A stretch of DNA of 62,000 nt from Gnetum montanum (taxonomy: Eukaryota; Streptophyta; Gnetopsida; Gnetales; Gnetaceae), in the NCBI GenBank assembly GCA_015680685.1, contig MNCI01034664.1, positions 955,642 through 1,017,641 of the forward strand, written 5' to 3'. The notes below the pieces were generated by a model. The model was not told where the DNA came from and did no database searches. It saw only the letters and a program-made list of their open reading frames with translations. The position numbers were made by a program, and so were the translations under genes. This document shows, piece by piece, positions 24,721-37,370 of the stretch (positions are counted from its first letter, which is position 1; every line of letters begins with the position of its first letter).

Positions 24721-26230
24721 AAGCCAATAAAATCAAAGCCTCATTGAATGGACAACCACACTCAATCTTTCAGATCTCCTTCTTTCAACTTAGTCATGGG
24801 GGAGATGGCCATTCATGCTAATCTATTGAGTGGCTCCGCACTTTTTCTATTTTTTTATTTTACACTTTCTTTTTTTTTATACCATTTTTGTTTTATTTTT
24901 CGTATGATTTATTTTTCTTAAATATTTTACAATTTCTTTTATATTTTTCCTTATTTTGGTGTAAATTTTTCTTGTCTTCTAATAAAAGTGCTTTATTACG
25001 AATAGGACTTAGTGATGATGTGGCTAGTTACTAATGATGGTTTGTACCTAATTTGTTTGATTGCTAATGTCTGGTTTATATTTTTGAATTTTGATGATTG
25101 ATAACTAAGATAGATTTCTTTTTCATGGAATAGGAAGTGAATCCACATCATCCACCCATCCATCAACTCTATGATTTTTCCAGTTTTGGAAATATGAGGT
25201 TCCTTTTTAATTAATAAAAATTTAATGAACTTGTGACCTTGGTAGTTTTCAAACTTGGAAAAGATTCAAAGGTTTGAAAAGGGTGTGACTTCAAGGGGAT
25301 TCAATACTTTGTGTGCCTCTCTACTTACTTGAGTGCATGTATGTTTTCATGGATTTCTTACCATTCCATGTCAACTAATAACAAGAACTTGAATAAGTCT
25401 TTGCATAGTGTGGTTCCCATCCAAAAGTTCATGAAAAACATAAAATGTTCAAAGAAAACATGATGGGAATTCAAAGCACAACCCTTAGACAAAATAAAAA
25501 GGTTACAGGCACTAGTTATGGGACTAGAAAGACATGTTACCCATGCTTGAAGGTCCCCTCTAACTAAGGTCCTTTCTCACTTCATGCTTCCCTTTTCTTC
25601 TCAAATAAGGAACATTGGTTGGTCGTGGATGGATTCTTGTGTCTCGAGGGGATGGACTGTTCCTAGAGTGGTGATGCGAAGTCACTGAAAGTGGTTGGTT
25701 TTAGTCTAGACTAACGTTAAACTTTATTGAGTCATTTAACCATGAAATCCACAAGGGACTTCATGTGACCATAATTGGGACATCCATTCCATTCTCTATC
25801 TCATCTATCAATGCTCTCCATAACTCACCTCACTACTAGTTTTCATGTTTTTGTTTAATGTCTTAGCTTGACATGTTGAAATTCTTAGGTAGATTCTTCA
25901 AGTTTGGTACTTAGCTTTTTGTAACAATTAATCAACTATGGCAGCTCATGGACTCCTTAGTTGAGGTTATGCAAGGACAAAAAGGGCATAAGCTTGCTAA
26001 GGGGAGGACCCACTTACATAGCTCTTAGTTGGGATAGTTAAGTCCCTTATCCTTAGACATTTTTATAATCAAATATTTTGCATTCCCCATTAGTTGCATC
26101 TAGCTATGTGCTTCTTAAGGTATTTCTCTAATCATTCTCCATATTTTGTGCATTTTCAAATCCTCTTCATCTATTTCATTGTATTCTTGGCTTTTTGGCT
26201 TCCATTTGACTTCAATTTTTTTCAAAGACT
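24721..26230 (+). other. Spacer between integrase and ORF3 of element C
   Basis: The spacer starts with a T-rich run (about 24840-25000), mirrored as an A-rich run in B (42840-42950). Blocks at about 25130-25330 and 25540-25620 align by eye with B (42520-42680 and about 42250), and 25995-26015 with B near 41840. I see no open frame. These shared blocks suggest functional untranslated sequence or simply shared descent. Confidence 0.5.
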
Positions 26231-26259
26231 CCTTATATTTTTTTGAATTTTGACTTGAT

Positions 26260-26370
26260 CAACAGTGGTCAATAGTCACGATGACTAGGCCCAGTTGATG
26301 TAGCTGACCATGTCAACTACGCCCCATCAACGAGGCCTAGTCAAAGCATGTAAAAAATTCTATAAATAGC
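26260..26370 (+). promoter_or_regulatory. Putative internal promoter ahead of ORF3 in element C
   Basis: A perfect 9-bp inverted repeat, GACTAGGCC (26283-26291) and GGCCTAGTC (26334-26342), encloses CATCAA/GTTGA words like those in the C LTR U3. A TATA box, TATAAATA, follows at 26361-26368. Downstream, ggagagtttttgcaattttt resembles the LTR's ggagctcttgcaattttg. It therefore looks like a second U3/R module inside the element. It could also be a leftover LTR fragment. Confidence 0.45.
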
Positions 26371-26515
26371 ACCCACCACTTAGGAGTTTTTTGCCATTTG
26401 CTTCAAATGTAAGGAGAGTTTTTGCAATTTTTTAGAACTCAAAACCTTCCAGAGCCCATAACTTTTAAATCATATATCTAATTCACAACATTCTTCAACC
26501 CTGCAGCTTCTAGAG

Positions 26516-26817
26516 GTACGCTTTATATCGTGGGGGCCACAAACCTTAGGTTTTTTATAGAACCTTTTTCAGAATTTTTCTAACTCCCCCATGGGTTTAA
26601 TGAATAAAATAATATTAAATTATTAACCAATGAGAGTCAAACCCTTCCAACACTCTCTGGTAACATATCTAATTAGATAATAATAAAATAATATTAAAAT
26701 AATAAAAAAAGCCATGATCACAACTTAGCCAAGTGTAACTACCCCAAGAGATAAGGTATTCAAAATGTTTCAAAGTTAAACATTAAGTGCTAATCCTTGG
26801 TCATGTTATGGTTATAG
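26516..26817 (+). other. Possible intron in the ORF3 leader of element C
   Basis: A donor-like AG|GTACG at 26515/26516 and an acceptor-like TTATAG at 26812-26817 lie immediately before the ORF3 ATG at 26818. Element B has a stronger acceptor, GTGTGTGCAG, at the same place before its ORF3 ATG (minus strand, ATG at 41452). This is inference from site sequence and position only. Confidence 0.35.
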
Positions 26818-29642
26818 ATGACACCTAAACCGAAATGTCCATAGGAAGGAGGACCATCTCAACCAAGGCACAAACAATCAAGAGCTAGAAGGGAGCAACA
26901 AGAGCAAGCCTAAGAGTAGGTAACAAAAACTCATGCAATGGGACCTCTTCGAGAGGAGCCCAAAGTGGAATATGTCCAACACATTTCCCAAGAAGTGGAC
27001 GTAGCAGAACAATCCCATCGAGATGACGCACTAGGATTCGTGCCAAGACTTGAGATCATATTAACTCAAGCCTACCTGAATCAAATCAATCCTTATGACA
27101 TCCAATGTTCAGTTCTCCAAGAATTAAACTTTGATCCATTCTTGGAACATACTCCACCAAAAGTCAACACATAGTTGTATAACTCTCCCATGTGACCAAT
27201 CATTACTTTCATTGGGGAGTGGTACATGGGAGAGACATATCTCTTTTGAAACGGTAGGCAGGCAAGAGCCACCATGAAGATCAAACACATTCAAGTGTCT
27301 TACTTAATGGAAGTCATTGCATAGGCCCTGGGGTTACCTAATGTTAGAAACAATTTGGCAAATATCTTCATCCAAGTAGACTTGGAGGAAAAGAGGGAGT
27401 GAACCTAGCAATGCTATGGAGTGAATTGAAAGAAGTATGATGCACTCACCCTGGTAGAGTGTGTATATTTCAAGATAGCAACCTATCACCTCAATTTGAC
27501 TATGAGGCCCAATAAGGTGACTATCTTCTCTACCTATGTGTGTGCTACTTAGAGTGGAAAATTCCCTATGAACCTTCCATAGCTAATATATCTAGAAATA
27601 AAGTCATTTAAGGAAAATGAACATGGAAATAATAGTTTACTATACAAATGACACACTATGACATGCTCCTTCTACCTCTTGGATAAAAATGATGAAGGAC
27701 AAGACCCCTACCATAACCAAGGAAGAAGAGTAGCAACCATCACCTCCATTGCCCACTCACAAAACAATGTCAAATTCCCATGCTACTCTTGAAAAAAATA
27801 CACGAGATCCAAGAGCAACCCTTACATGATCAAAAGCAACGAGCAGGAACAAGTGGTGATGATCCATCTGTGTATCACCCAGCAATGAGTCACTTCAACA
27901 AAGTGGCTCGAACCATCAACCAAATGGAGGTAGCTGGGCAAATCTTTTCATCCCAAAGAACACAACAATCCATGAGATTGAACCCTAGTGCCCAAGAGGT
28001 AATGGTCTCTCTCACAAATGAAGCAATTCCCAAACATCTTTAAGAATGCCACTACTTTCTCACTACGTCTAGAGGAAGGTAAGGGGGAAACTGTCTTGGT
28101 GATGTAGCACCATGAGCAGGAGATAGTAGCAGAGGTCGTTGTTGATAGAATTGTTGAGGCATTAAATGCACATGTGACATCCTTCCTAGACATTTCTACA
28201 CTCCATGATGTGCAGACGTCTATAGGAATAGTTAGTGGCAAATTTAGTGTAGGCAAATTCAGTGTAGCCCAACACAAAGAATTGAAGAACTAACTAGTAG
28301 GAATCAAGCAACCAATTTCAAATGTCTTTAACCTTCTAAATACAATCATTATAACCTAGTCAAAGCTACTGGAAGCAAGGGGAAAATGCATTAACATGAA
28401 GGGGCAACTCAAACTAGCTTAGGCTCAAAACCAACACCTAGCTAAAGAGGTTGCTAAATTAAGAGCCCAACTTACTGATCATGTGCTTCTTAGCCCTATG
28501 CTAACCCATGATGAAGCTTTTCAACAGCTTCAGGAAAAGCTTAAGAAGGTTGAGGATGTAAAGGAGACAAGGATTTTTTATTAATCCTTGGCCTATGCCA
28601 TCATGTACAATATCCAAAAGGCCTTGGATCAAACTTGCCAGGAGAATCTCACCCTAACCACAAAGAATCACTACCTGTGAAATGTTTATGTGCAAAAGCA
28701 ACAAATGTAAGATTTCATCCATCAACAATAAGAATATCTAGCCAAAGTAAACACAAAATTAAGGAGATTAGTAGTTGAAAATAGAAATCTCTCCATGGAG
28801 GAAGTTCGAGCCCTTCACCAAAAATCTGCAATAGAGGTAGCCACATGGAAAAATAAGGCTCTCGAATTTGAGAGAGTCAAAAATCACTACAGAGATCATG
28901 TTGGTCTACAAAAATAAATTAATGAAAAACATATTCAAGTGGTGAAGGCAAAAGTTAATGAGGCCCTCTAACAACTTCAAAAAGGAGGAGATGTCTAGTA
29001 GCCAATCTTTGATGGGCTCAATGACTACAACAAGATGAAAATTTACATGAAGAAGCTGTAGATTAAGAAGATGACAATGTACATGGAGTTTTCCAATCTC
29101 CATTATGTAAATATAGCAATGTTGACTATCGAATGGTCATGATCCAAATCATAGAAATAGGTGGCCAGTTTGTACTTGTTGTACGAGGTCAAATTTAAGC
29201 ATTACAAAGACACCAAGCAAAAGCTTGAAGTGGTAAATGCAAAACTCAATGTTCTCAAGTAGTTCTTCATTGATCAATGGTCTATAGTTGAGAACCTAGC
29301 CAGGAGACTAAGTGATTTCCAAGAGCTATAGAATGCAGTAAAGGTGTTTGAAGTTGAAAGCAAACTTTTTGCTACCTAGTTCATCAACATGAAGGAGCTA
29401 TTCTTAGCAATGCCCTATCCTTGGGATGTTCCCACACTAGTTTAGATTAGCAATGTGATGTGGATTGTGAACTATCCCAAGAGTAAGGAGGAGCAGATGA
29501 AGGCACTATTGGATGCTTTTCATCTTTTGCTAGAGATTGCAATTTTCATTGGACAATTACAACTACCTTAACCACCATGTGTGCCTAAAGTAAGAGAAGG
29601 TTCTTTGAAGCTTTAGAAATCTCCATCGCCTAGGACCATTTG
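26818..29642 (+). pseudogene. Third ORF of element C, decayed coiled-coil protein
   Basis: It starts MTPKPKCP at 26818 (B: MTIIH at the same place). The N-terminal part contains VYFKIATYHL (about 27465-27495), shared with A's ORF3. From about 28260 to 29400 the frame is rich in K, E, Q and L with coiled-coil character and includes SMEEVRALHQKSAIE, nearly identical to A's SMEEVRAIRQKSAIE. The C-terminus has PYPWDVPTL (about 29412-29440) and KEEQMKALL, matching A. At least one frameshift and many TAG stops. Function unknown. Confidence 0.75.
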
Positions 29643-29890
29643 AACCTCTTCCTTGTCTTAATGCCATTAGAGGATTTTTGTTTGTAATTTTTCTCCTAGT
29701 GTTCAATTTTGTTCTCCTAAATACCAAAATTTTGTAATGATTGTAGTTTAGTACACTCAGGCACTTAGTGTTTATTCATGTGTGTTTTGTTTGTGTATGT
29801 CAATAGTTAGTCAATAATCCCATACCTTCTCAAAATTTTGTAAGAATATTGCTCCTGCTTTTGTTCACTCAAGGACAAGTTTTCATTTAA
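29643..29890 (+). other. 3' untranslated spacer of element C
   Basis: The stretch contains gtcaatagttagtcaataat, then ataccttctcaaaattttgt and ctcaaggacaagttttcatt, which recur in reverse complement in B at about 41090-41145. No gene. Confidence 0.55.
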
Positions 29891-29901
29891 TCATAGGGGT
29901 A
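29891..29901 (+). promoter_or_regulatory. Polypurine tract of element C
   Basis: The sequence tcataggggta abuts the 3' LTR start at 29902, as in elements A and B. Confidence 0.7.
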
Positions 29902-30788
29902 TGATGAGTCACGTTTTTCTTTGATCCCATTGACAAGGCCTCATCAGCATGGCCTCATCAACACGACCCCATCGATGTGGGATATCATGTGTTGGTGTGG
30001 CTTCATGGATGCAATGTCTATTTTTGCCTATAAATACATGCTCACTCGCCATGTTTATGACACCTTTTATCATAGTTGTAGTAAAGCTCTTACAACATTG
30101 TCATTTAAAAGTTAGAATATTTTTCTAAGTGCCTGCAATAGGAGTTAAAGAGTGTATGGATCTTTATTTGAGCATTATTGTACCTGAGCACGGTAATGTG
30201 TGTGGCAATAAAGGTGAGCTTTCTGATAAACCTTGCACCACTTTGAAATATATTAATAGTTTATTTATGCATTTAATGTTTTGTGCAATTTCCTTTAATG
30301 CTTTAAGTAATTAAGCTAAATTAAACTATATTAAATATTGATTAATTAAGCACATAAGTATGACCACTTTAAGCATATGCTTGACTCTTGATAATCCTAG
30401 TAATGCTTAATGTTTGGTAATCCAATAGTGTTAAACATGTTCAAGATGCATACAGCAAGTGGGAACAGATGCTTATGTTAGGATTAGATAGGTGTAGCTA
30501 GTTAGATTAAATTAATAATTTAATTATTTTATTTTATTCATTATTCTTTATCCTTAGGCAACTTAAAACACAAAACATAAAAATGATAAAAATCATATGC
30601 CTCAATTGCACTTAACCATACCTTTGCATTCCATGAGTATAATTGGGAAGATAATGATTGTGATGGTTAGTTTCACTTCCTAGGGACTAGTGTACTTAGA
30701 AGGCTATAAGTCCATGGAATTTGATAGGATCGTGCATGATGCTTAGTGATTCGAATGGTTGAGTGTAGGATCTACTTGCTACTCATCA
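29902..30788 (+). repeat. 3' LTR of element C
   Basis: The LTR is 887 bp, TGATGAGTCACG to CTCATCA, followed by the duplication ACATT. The U3 array keeps GGCCTCATC words, but the perfect palindrome of the 5' LTR is broken. A TATA box lies near 30031. Confidence 0.9.
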
Positions 30789-30793
30789 ACATT

Positions 30794-32690
30794 CTACCAT
30801 CAGGTCTACTGGAAGACATCATTACTCCCTCATCAATCTAGACAATCATATCCATTTTACAATTCTTTTAGGACTATTTGGATCATTCCCTCACTAATTT
30901 TAGTAATAAACATCTCATTTGATCATCAAAACTATTAGATCCTTACCCTCACCAGTATATGTCTCACCATAATAATAGTGCTTTTGAGTCTAAGCTTGCA
31001 CCAATTTAGTTATCCATTCCACATTAGCATTGATGAAATCCCATCATATAAGACATCAATCATATAAGTAATGACTACTCAATTACATCAAGTACATAAT
31101 TCAATATAACATTGATGCTAGAAACTAGCTAACACGATCCAAAGACCAAAAAACATGATATTTAAATGCAAATCATTCAATAACATAATGTTCTCCAACA
31201 TTCTACATTAGTTTCACAAGCTTCAAGTCCAATCAACATAAAACTAGCAGGATTCTAAAAATTCCATATTACTTTCTTTTCACAAACTTCTTCATCCAAT
31301 AACCTTGACTGTTAAGTTAACCCATTTGAAATGAGACATTTTTTTGGCACCTTTTAGTGTAGTTGACCATTTCATCTAGTTACCCAAACCAAGGTAAAAC
31401 CCTACTTCATGAATTGTTAGACTAGTCGATCACATAAATTAAATTAACCAAATATAAGAGTGGTCCAAAATACACATTTTTCAACCAAATGTCTTATATG
31501 TATATTAGGTTGATTAGATGATCAAGTTACCCTAATGTACCTACAAATTCAATTAGTAATCTTGCCACAACAAAAACTCAAACAACCAAAATCGAGACTT
31601 TGAAGATCAAGAGAAATAATATATAAAGGCACATAAGCCTACATTCAATCCAACAAATTTTATGCAATCATAAAGCCTCCAATAATTCAAGATTTAATGA
31701 AAAACCTCATCCAAAAAGTTTGCACAAAAATCTAAAATCCCAAATTCTTACTAGCCAAATTACATAAAAATCCAAGAACTTGCCCAATCAATTTTGCAAG
31801 AAATCAAAGGCATGCATAATTCTTTTACATCCAAATTAATAAAAGAGAAATCCTAACTAAGAAATCTATCATTGAAGCCCTAGTTGAAAACCCTTGTGTT
31901 AAACACCTCTAGATCTAAGGAAAGCATAGAAATACCAAGAAGAGAACATGTTAAGCTTTAAGAAAGATTTGTTGCCATAATCATGAAAACTAGAAAAACC
32001 TCCAAGGCTTCCCAAAAATCCTTCTAAAAAAGTGAATGACAAAAATTTCCAAATTCATGAAAAATTCAAATGAAATCCCAAACTTAATATTTTTAAGTTA
32101 ACTCATATTTCCATCAATTAAATATATTTTTATCATTTTATAAATCTATTTATTTTATTCTTTTATTTTAAACTACATGTTGCCCGTGCTTTTTTCAAAA
32201 ATAATATTTACCTCTAAAATAAAAATGTAACCTCATTCTAATTAAATAAAAACAAGTGTCCAAAAACCTCTAATTACTAATCCCAAGGTCATGCAAAATA
32301 ATAAAACATGAAAATTTACACATAAATACCATACTCATTTCAATGTATTATCATACCTGCCTGACCATACCCCATGTGTACCAATTACTCAGCATCATGG
32401 TACCTAGATATAAGATCTAATAGAATTAGTGTACATGTTAAAGCTTAAACCATAAATCCAAGATGTAATCATTATATCACATAAATCATATAATATGAAA
32501 CATGTAAGATCATCACAATTCATCATACAAAACAACAAAAAATGCTATTAAAAACTACATTAAAAGAATCTATACCAAGCAGTAGAATATTATTACAAAG
32601 ATACATACCACTATGCATGAATTATTTGATACATACAAAACCTATACTATATACACATACTAAAGTTAATGATTCTAGGAATAACGGTAA
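30794..32690 (+). mobile_element. Insertion F, right part (tentative) and unresolved AT-rich sequence
   Basis: After the ACATT duplication the pre-existing sequence continues as AT-rich, A-biased DNA with no open frame or polymerase motif. E gag homology returns at about 32690. I could not find F's terminal motif or duplication, so the right boundary is approximate, and more than one insertion may be present. Confidence 0.35.
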
Positions 32691-33260
32691 CTCCTTTTGT
32701 ATCTATGGAATCTATCTCTATCTATGTCCATCTTTTTCTTCATCTTTATCTCTTTCTAGTTTTCTATATTAGTTTGTTATATCATCCCTATCAAGTTGTC
32801 TATCATGAATCTTATCCATGATATTTTCTCTCAATATACATTTATCCTTATCAAAGCTAGATGATGAGGATGATGAAAAAGATAAAGAACTAGGAGAGCC
32901 ATGTTAGCTTTCTCTTCTTTAATGATTCCTTTGATGATCTCTCCTTTTTCTATTACAGGACCTAGGCTTAGAATCCCTCTATGTGTTATGTCATGTTCCA
33001 CCTCTTCCTTGGTTGCTTACCAAGGTAGAATGTAGCCAATGTTTTCTTGATTCATCAACATTGAAGATAGAAAAATGTTCAACATGAAATCTTTTTTATT
33101 TGTAATTAGTATTTTTTTCTTACTAGAATGTTGTGGGATGTTGGAATGCTTACATTTTTTGAATTCATGTTAGATTTTCATGAAGCAATTTTGTCTACGT
33201 TAAGCTTTAGTAGGCTTGTAAGATCTAGATATGTGATTATACACTCAATACTCATTTGTA
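32691..33260 (-). pseudogene. Element E gag N-terminal remnant
   Basis: The + strand at about 32860-32910 (gatgatgaggatgatgaaaa and onward) parallels B at about 46975-47010. The part at 33220-33260 parallels B at about 47375-47405. It then stops exactly at the copia LTR and resumes beyond it. Confidence 0.5.
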
Positions 33261-34168
33261 TGAAGGACTTTCAGGCAACAAAAGTATTGTTTGGTCATCT
33301 TAAATTCCCAAATAATTAGCTAATAAAATTTATATTTTTGGAAATCTTAGGAACCTCTCTACAATTTGGAAAAATAATTACTATAAAAGATATCTAGAAG
33401 TTGAGGTTATGTTATAAAATCATAGCAATTCTAGTAGTGTAATTTTGAAAGATGATAACTCAAAAGTTGTTAAGTTTTTGATGATAAAATTTTAACTGAA
33501 CCTTCCCACATATATCAGCTTCTAATAAATTTAACATAACATCAAATTGTTTTCAATGAGGGAGAAATGATCTAAACATAGAATATCATTCATTTTCGTA
33601 AATATTTGGAATTCAAAAAATCTATTAAATTATAGAGCTAACTTCTCCCAAACTAAAATAGATATTGAATGGAAACTTTAGTTGCATGTAGCTACCTATT
33701 CTAACTTTCTAATAAATTTAGATTCATTGAAAAAAAATTTTAATGCTTGATATATGATTAAAACAATGAATGTCCTTAATTCTAACTATTAAACTTCTAA
33801 GATTGAGTAAATAATGATGAGTGATGTTGATGAATGTTGATAAATTGATGAAATGTTGATGAATTCATGATGAAATAGTCAAACTCTTGCTAAAATTATA
33901 TTAATGATTTCATGATACAAATGTCTAAGAGATGCCTTGAATATATATATATATATGTGACAAGTAGGGCAAATTTTACTAAAAATAATACAATATAGCT
34001 CTAATGACAAAAGAAACTTAAATATATGTATATATATATATGGCTTGTGGCCAAAATAACATTACAATTGTCCATTAATCCATAAATTTATATATATATT
34101 ATTGAAATAAACTTTTATTTTATAATAAAAATAAAAAAATTATTATCTTCTACTCTAAAAATCTAACA
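33261..34168 (-). repeat. 3' LTR of the copia element
   Basis: The LTR is 908 bp. On the minus strand it starts TGTTAGATTTTTAGAG and ends CCTTCA. It contains TA microsatellites near 33942-33956 and 34025-34041. A purine-rich tract, AAGGAGGAAT, sits just upstream on the minus strand (about 34169-34178). Confidence 0.85.
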
Positions 34169-34199
34169 ATTCCTCCTTAGAATGGAAGGTGATTTTCAT

Positions 34200-34870
34200 T
34201 CTTCATCTTTGCTTTCTCCTTTCTTTGTCATGCTCTAAATTGGTATAGATTTATTGAGGTACTTGATCCTCTAAGATAAAAGATTTTTTATTAGTAAGTT
34301 CGCAAGTTGCTCTTTTGAACTAATGGAAATCAGCTAAATGGTTCCTTCTTTCACTTCTTGCTTGATGAAATACTACTTGATGTTAATGTGTTTGGAATTT
34401 TTGTAATGCACATAGCCTTGTGATTGTTTAATTAATGCAATATTGTTATAATATAAATTTTTCGGGATCAACTTCGAACCCTAAGTGTGAGAGAAGTTTA
34501 TTTATGTAGAGAATGTATTGGAGGCATTTGACCATGGTAATAAATCTTGCTTCATAAGTGGATAGGCTAACGGATGATTGTTTCTTTGATTTCCAGTATA
34601 TTGGATTTTTTCCATCCATAATGAAAGCTCCTAATGTGAATTTTTAGTCATCATTATCTCTTACCCAATCACTGTCTAAAGATGCATGAAGCTTATTATC
34701 TTCTTTACTAAATTGGATCCCAAAGTTGTAAATTCCTTTTACATACCTGAGGAGATGTACAAATGCTTATATGTGAGATTGTCATGGCTTTTGCATGAAC
34801 CAAGATAAGTATGTTGGTGCATATTCTAAATCTAATTTGGTGTAGCAAGATAACTGAAGTAATTCAATCA
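34200..34870 (-). pseudogene. RNase H of the copia element
   Basis: Minus-strand reading shows ASLDSDW near 34660, then NPIYWKSKKQSSVSLSTYEA near 34590, the copia RNase H signature (D-S-D-W and W-x-S-x-K-Q...L-S-T-x-E-A). Stops follow. Confidence 0.75.
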
Positions 34871-35900
34871 TGGTTCTATACATGGTTGCATCTGTGAAAG
34901 AAGTCTTATCTTTGCTAGCTAACTTTAAATTATATGGAAAAGAACTACCGACTAGTGTCTTATTTTTAAGATTGAATTTTTTTAATCATGTAATTTACAT
35001 ATTTGGTTTCATGAATATTCATTTACTCTATACCCTAGTTCAATTTAATTTCTAGGAAGTATTTGAGTTCTCTAAGGTCCTTCATTTCAAATTTAATTTT
35101 AATGTCATTCTTGAAATCTTTTACTAGCCTTTTATTGGTGGAAATAAAGATAATGTCATCTACATATGGTAATATGATGATGAATTCATCTCCTTCCTTC
35201 TTGAAATATAGTCTTGGTTCAAACATTCAATTTTAATAATTCTTTTTGCTAAGATAGTTATTAATTCTTTGGAACGAGGCCCTGGATGCTTACTTTAGAC
35301 CATATAAAGCTTTGTTGAGTTTGCATACTTGTTTTCTTTTCCTTTGATAACATAACTTTTAGGCTTGTAGATGTATATTTCTTATTTGATGTATCCATTT
35401 AGAAATGTTGATTTGACATTCATTTGTTGAATCATTATATCTTTATGTGATGCTATGGAGAGAATGAGCTTGAAGGTTTCAAATCTGGCCACTGGTGCAA
35501 AGATTTTTTTCATAGTCAATGTATTTCTTTTGTTTAAAACCTCTTGCCACAAGTCTTTTTTTGGCTGTTATGATTTCACCTTTCTCATTGTATTTTGTTT
35601 TATATAGCTACTTATAATCAATGACCTTTTTATCTTTTAATTTGTTCACTAATTCTCATGTGTTATTTCTTAGAATAGCATTGTACTCTTTGTTCATGGC
35701 TTCTTTCTAAACCTTTAATTTTATGGCTTCATTGACATTAGTTGGTTCACTTGAGACTCTTGAATATGTCATATTTGTAATATTGTAAGATCTCGTAATT
35801 CTTCATTTAAATTTTCTATCTAGCATTTGACTATGAGGATGATCTCTTTGAACCCAAAATTTTGAACTTTAATATGTGTCTAATTTCTGTTATTGTTTGA
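34871..35900 (-). pseudogene. Reverse transcriptase of the copia element
   Basis: The segment at 35226-35035 reads LYFKKEGDEFIIILPYVDDI and continues to MKDLRELKYFLEIKL. YVDDI is the copia RT catalytic site and the LKYFLEI block is the standard motif after it. The upstream fingers and palm are broken by stops. Confidence 0.85.
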
Positions 35901-35949
35901 AAAAATTACTTATACCAAAATTTTTCTTCTTGAATATAATATCTTTTGA

Positions 35950-36962
35950 AATATATCATTTCTGATTGATTAGATCATAGCACCTGTATCCACTTATGTA
36001 AGAATCATAACCAAGAAAGAAGCATTTCTTTCCTCTATTTTCAAGTTTGTCAATGAATTTTTTTGAGGTCTTTACATAGCAATGACATCCAAATATTCTC
36101 ATATGACTCAAGTTAGAAATTCTATTGTATAGAACTTCATATGGAGATCTATCTTCATTGCATTTGATGATGATTTGATTAGAAATGTAACAAGCATCTA
36201 TGGTGATCATACTCCAATATTGGTTTGGTAGTGAGGCATGCTTTAGGAAGCACCTTGTCATGTCTTGTATTATTCTATTCTTTCTTTAAGTTACTTCATT
36301 TAATTGTAGGCTATATCCACATGTGGTTCGATGAAAGATGTCATTTTTTCATAAAACTTCTCAAATTCTTTATTTATGAATTCATCTCCTTTATCTAGTC
36401 TAATGGACTTAATCTTAACATTCATGGAGTTTTCAATTAGTTTGTCGAAAGTTTCAAAGTATTTGATGGCTTCATCCTTTCACTTTAAATGATAAGTCCA
36501 AGTGTATCTTAAGTAGTCATCTACTATGGCAATGAAATAATTTATCTCTCCTATTAAAATAGTGGGGATTAGCGCAACTAGGTCCATGTACAAAAGATCA
36601 AATGGCTTTTCCTTCTTTATTATGTGAGATTTGTGAGGAGAATTGGTTTGTTTTCTTTCAATGAAAGTCTCACATTTTTCTTAAGGAATATTTGAAATTT
36701 TTATTCCTATAGCTTTTTCCTATTTGATCATTCTTTCAATTTTGTAATAAAAGGTGTGACTAAGCCTTCCATGCCAAAGTCTAGACTTGTTGAACTTATC
36801 ATTATCCTTTTTCTTGACTTCATCTTTGTCTAGGATTTGATTAGCTTCTATTGTGAGGACATGCTTTTCTTGCGTAGTATGGTTGTTTATGATGTCTCCT
36901 TTTTCATTGACATAATCAAATCCAAGACAATATATTCTATTATTCAAGGCTTTGATTTTCAT
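35950..36962 (-). pseudogene. Integrase of the copia element
   Basis: The pre-integrase block has RLWHGRLSH (about 36780). The core has LLYMDLV (first Asp, about 36585) and SIRLDKGDEF (second Asp, about 36400). After it comes WSMITIDACYISNQI, then SPYEVLYNRISNLSHMRIFG and FFLGYD, the typical copia integrase tail. A few TAG stops and one frameshift. Confidence 0.85.
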
Positions 36963-37370
36963 GATTTAGTGACCATTGGGTTTGTTGATAATGTAAAACT
37001 TTCTCTTGAAACTAACACTATTTCCTCCATTAGAGACTTGTCTAATACAGATGATAGGGTTGGAAAAATTAGGAACATAATACACATTGGAAATGATGAA
37101 TTTTGTCCATTGTTTAATTTAACTACACAATATCCTATTCCTTCTATGACTAAGTATTTTACATCTCCCATTTTAATGTTGCCAACACTTTTTTTTTTTG
37201 TAATTTAGAAGATAATTTTTGGAGGGTGTCATATGATTGAAGGAACCCCTATTTAGAATCCAAGAATCTTGCTTTATTTCTTTAATTACATTGAAGGTTG
37301 CACAATTAACTACCTTTTCCTTTAGTGGAATATTTTCCTCTTCCTCTTGTATTTTGATCACTATTTTCTT
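36959..37370 (-). pseudogene. Protease region of the copia element
   Basis: The segment at 37361-37173 has DSWILNRGSFNHMTPSKN. The usual copia motif here is DSGASxHMT, so the catalytic Asp-Ser-Gly is altered to NRGSFNHMT. The following part (37171-36959) corresponds to the end of protease and the linker before integrase. Confidence 0.7.

Larger units (their letters stand above)
16873..30788 (+). mobile_element. Element C: complete but decayed Athila-like Ty3/gypsy element, 13.9 kb
   Basis: The direct LTRs (16873-17760 and 29902-30788) both start TGATGAG and end CATCA, with the perfect target duplication ACATT (16868-16872 and 30789-30793). Internal order is PBS, gag with zinc knuckle, protease, RT, RNase H, integrase, spacer with a second TATA module, and a third ORF. 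Gag to protease to RT to RNase H to integrase is the gypsy order. It carries an 801-bp solo LTR (A2) inside integrase. Every ORF has stops, so the element is dead. Confidence 0.9.

Noticed and set aside
36837-37208. 123-residue plus-strand frame in the copia element
   Set aside because: It lies antisense to the protease and integrase remnant and has no independent features.
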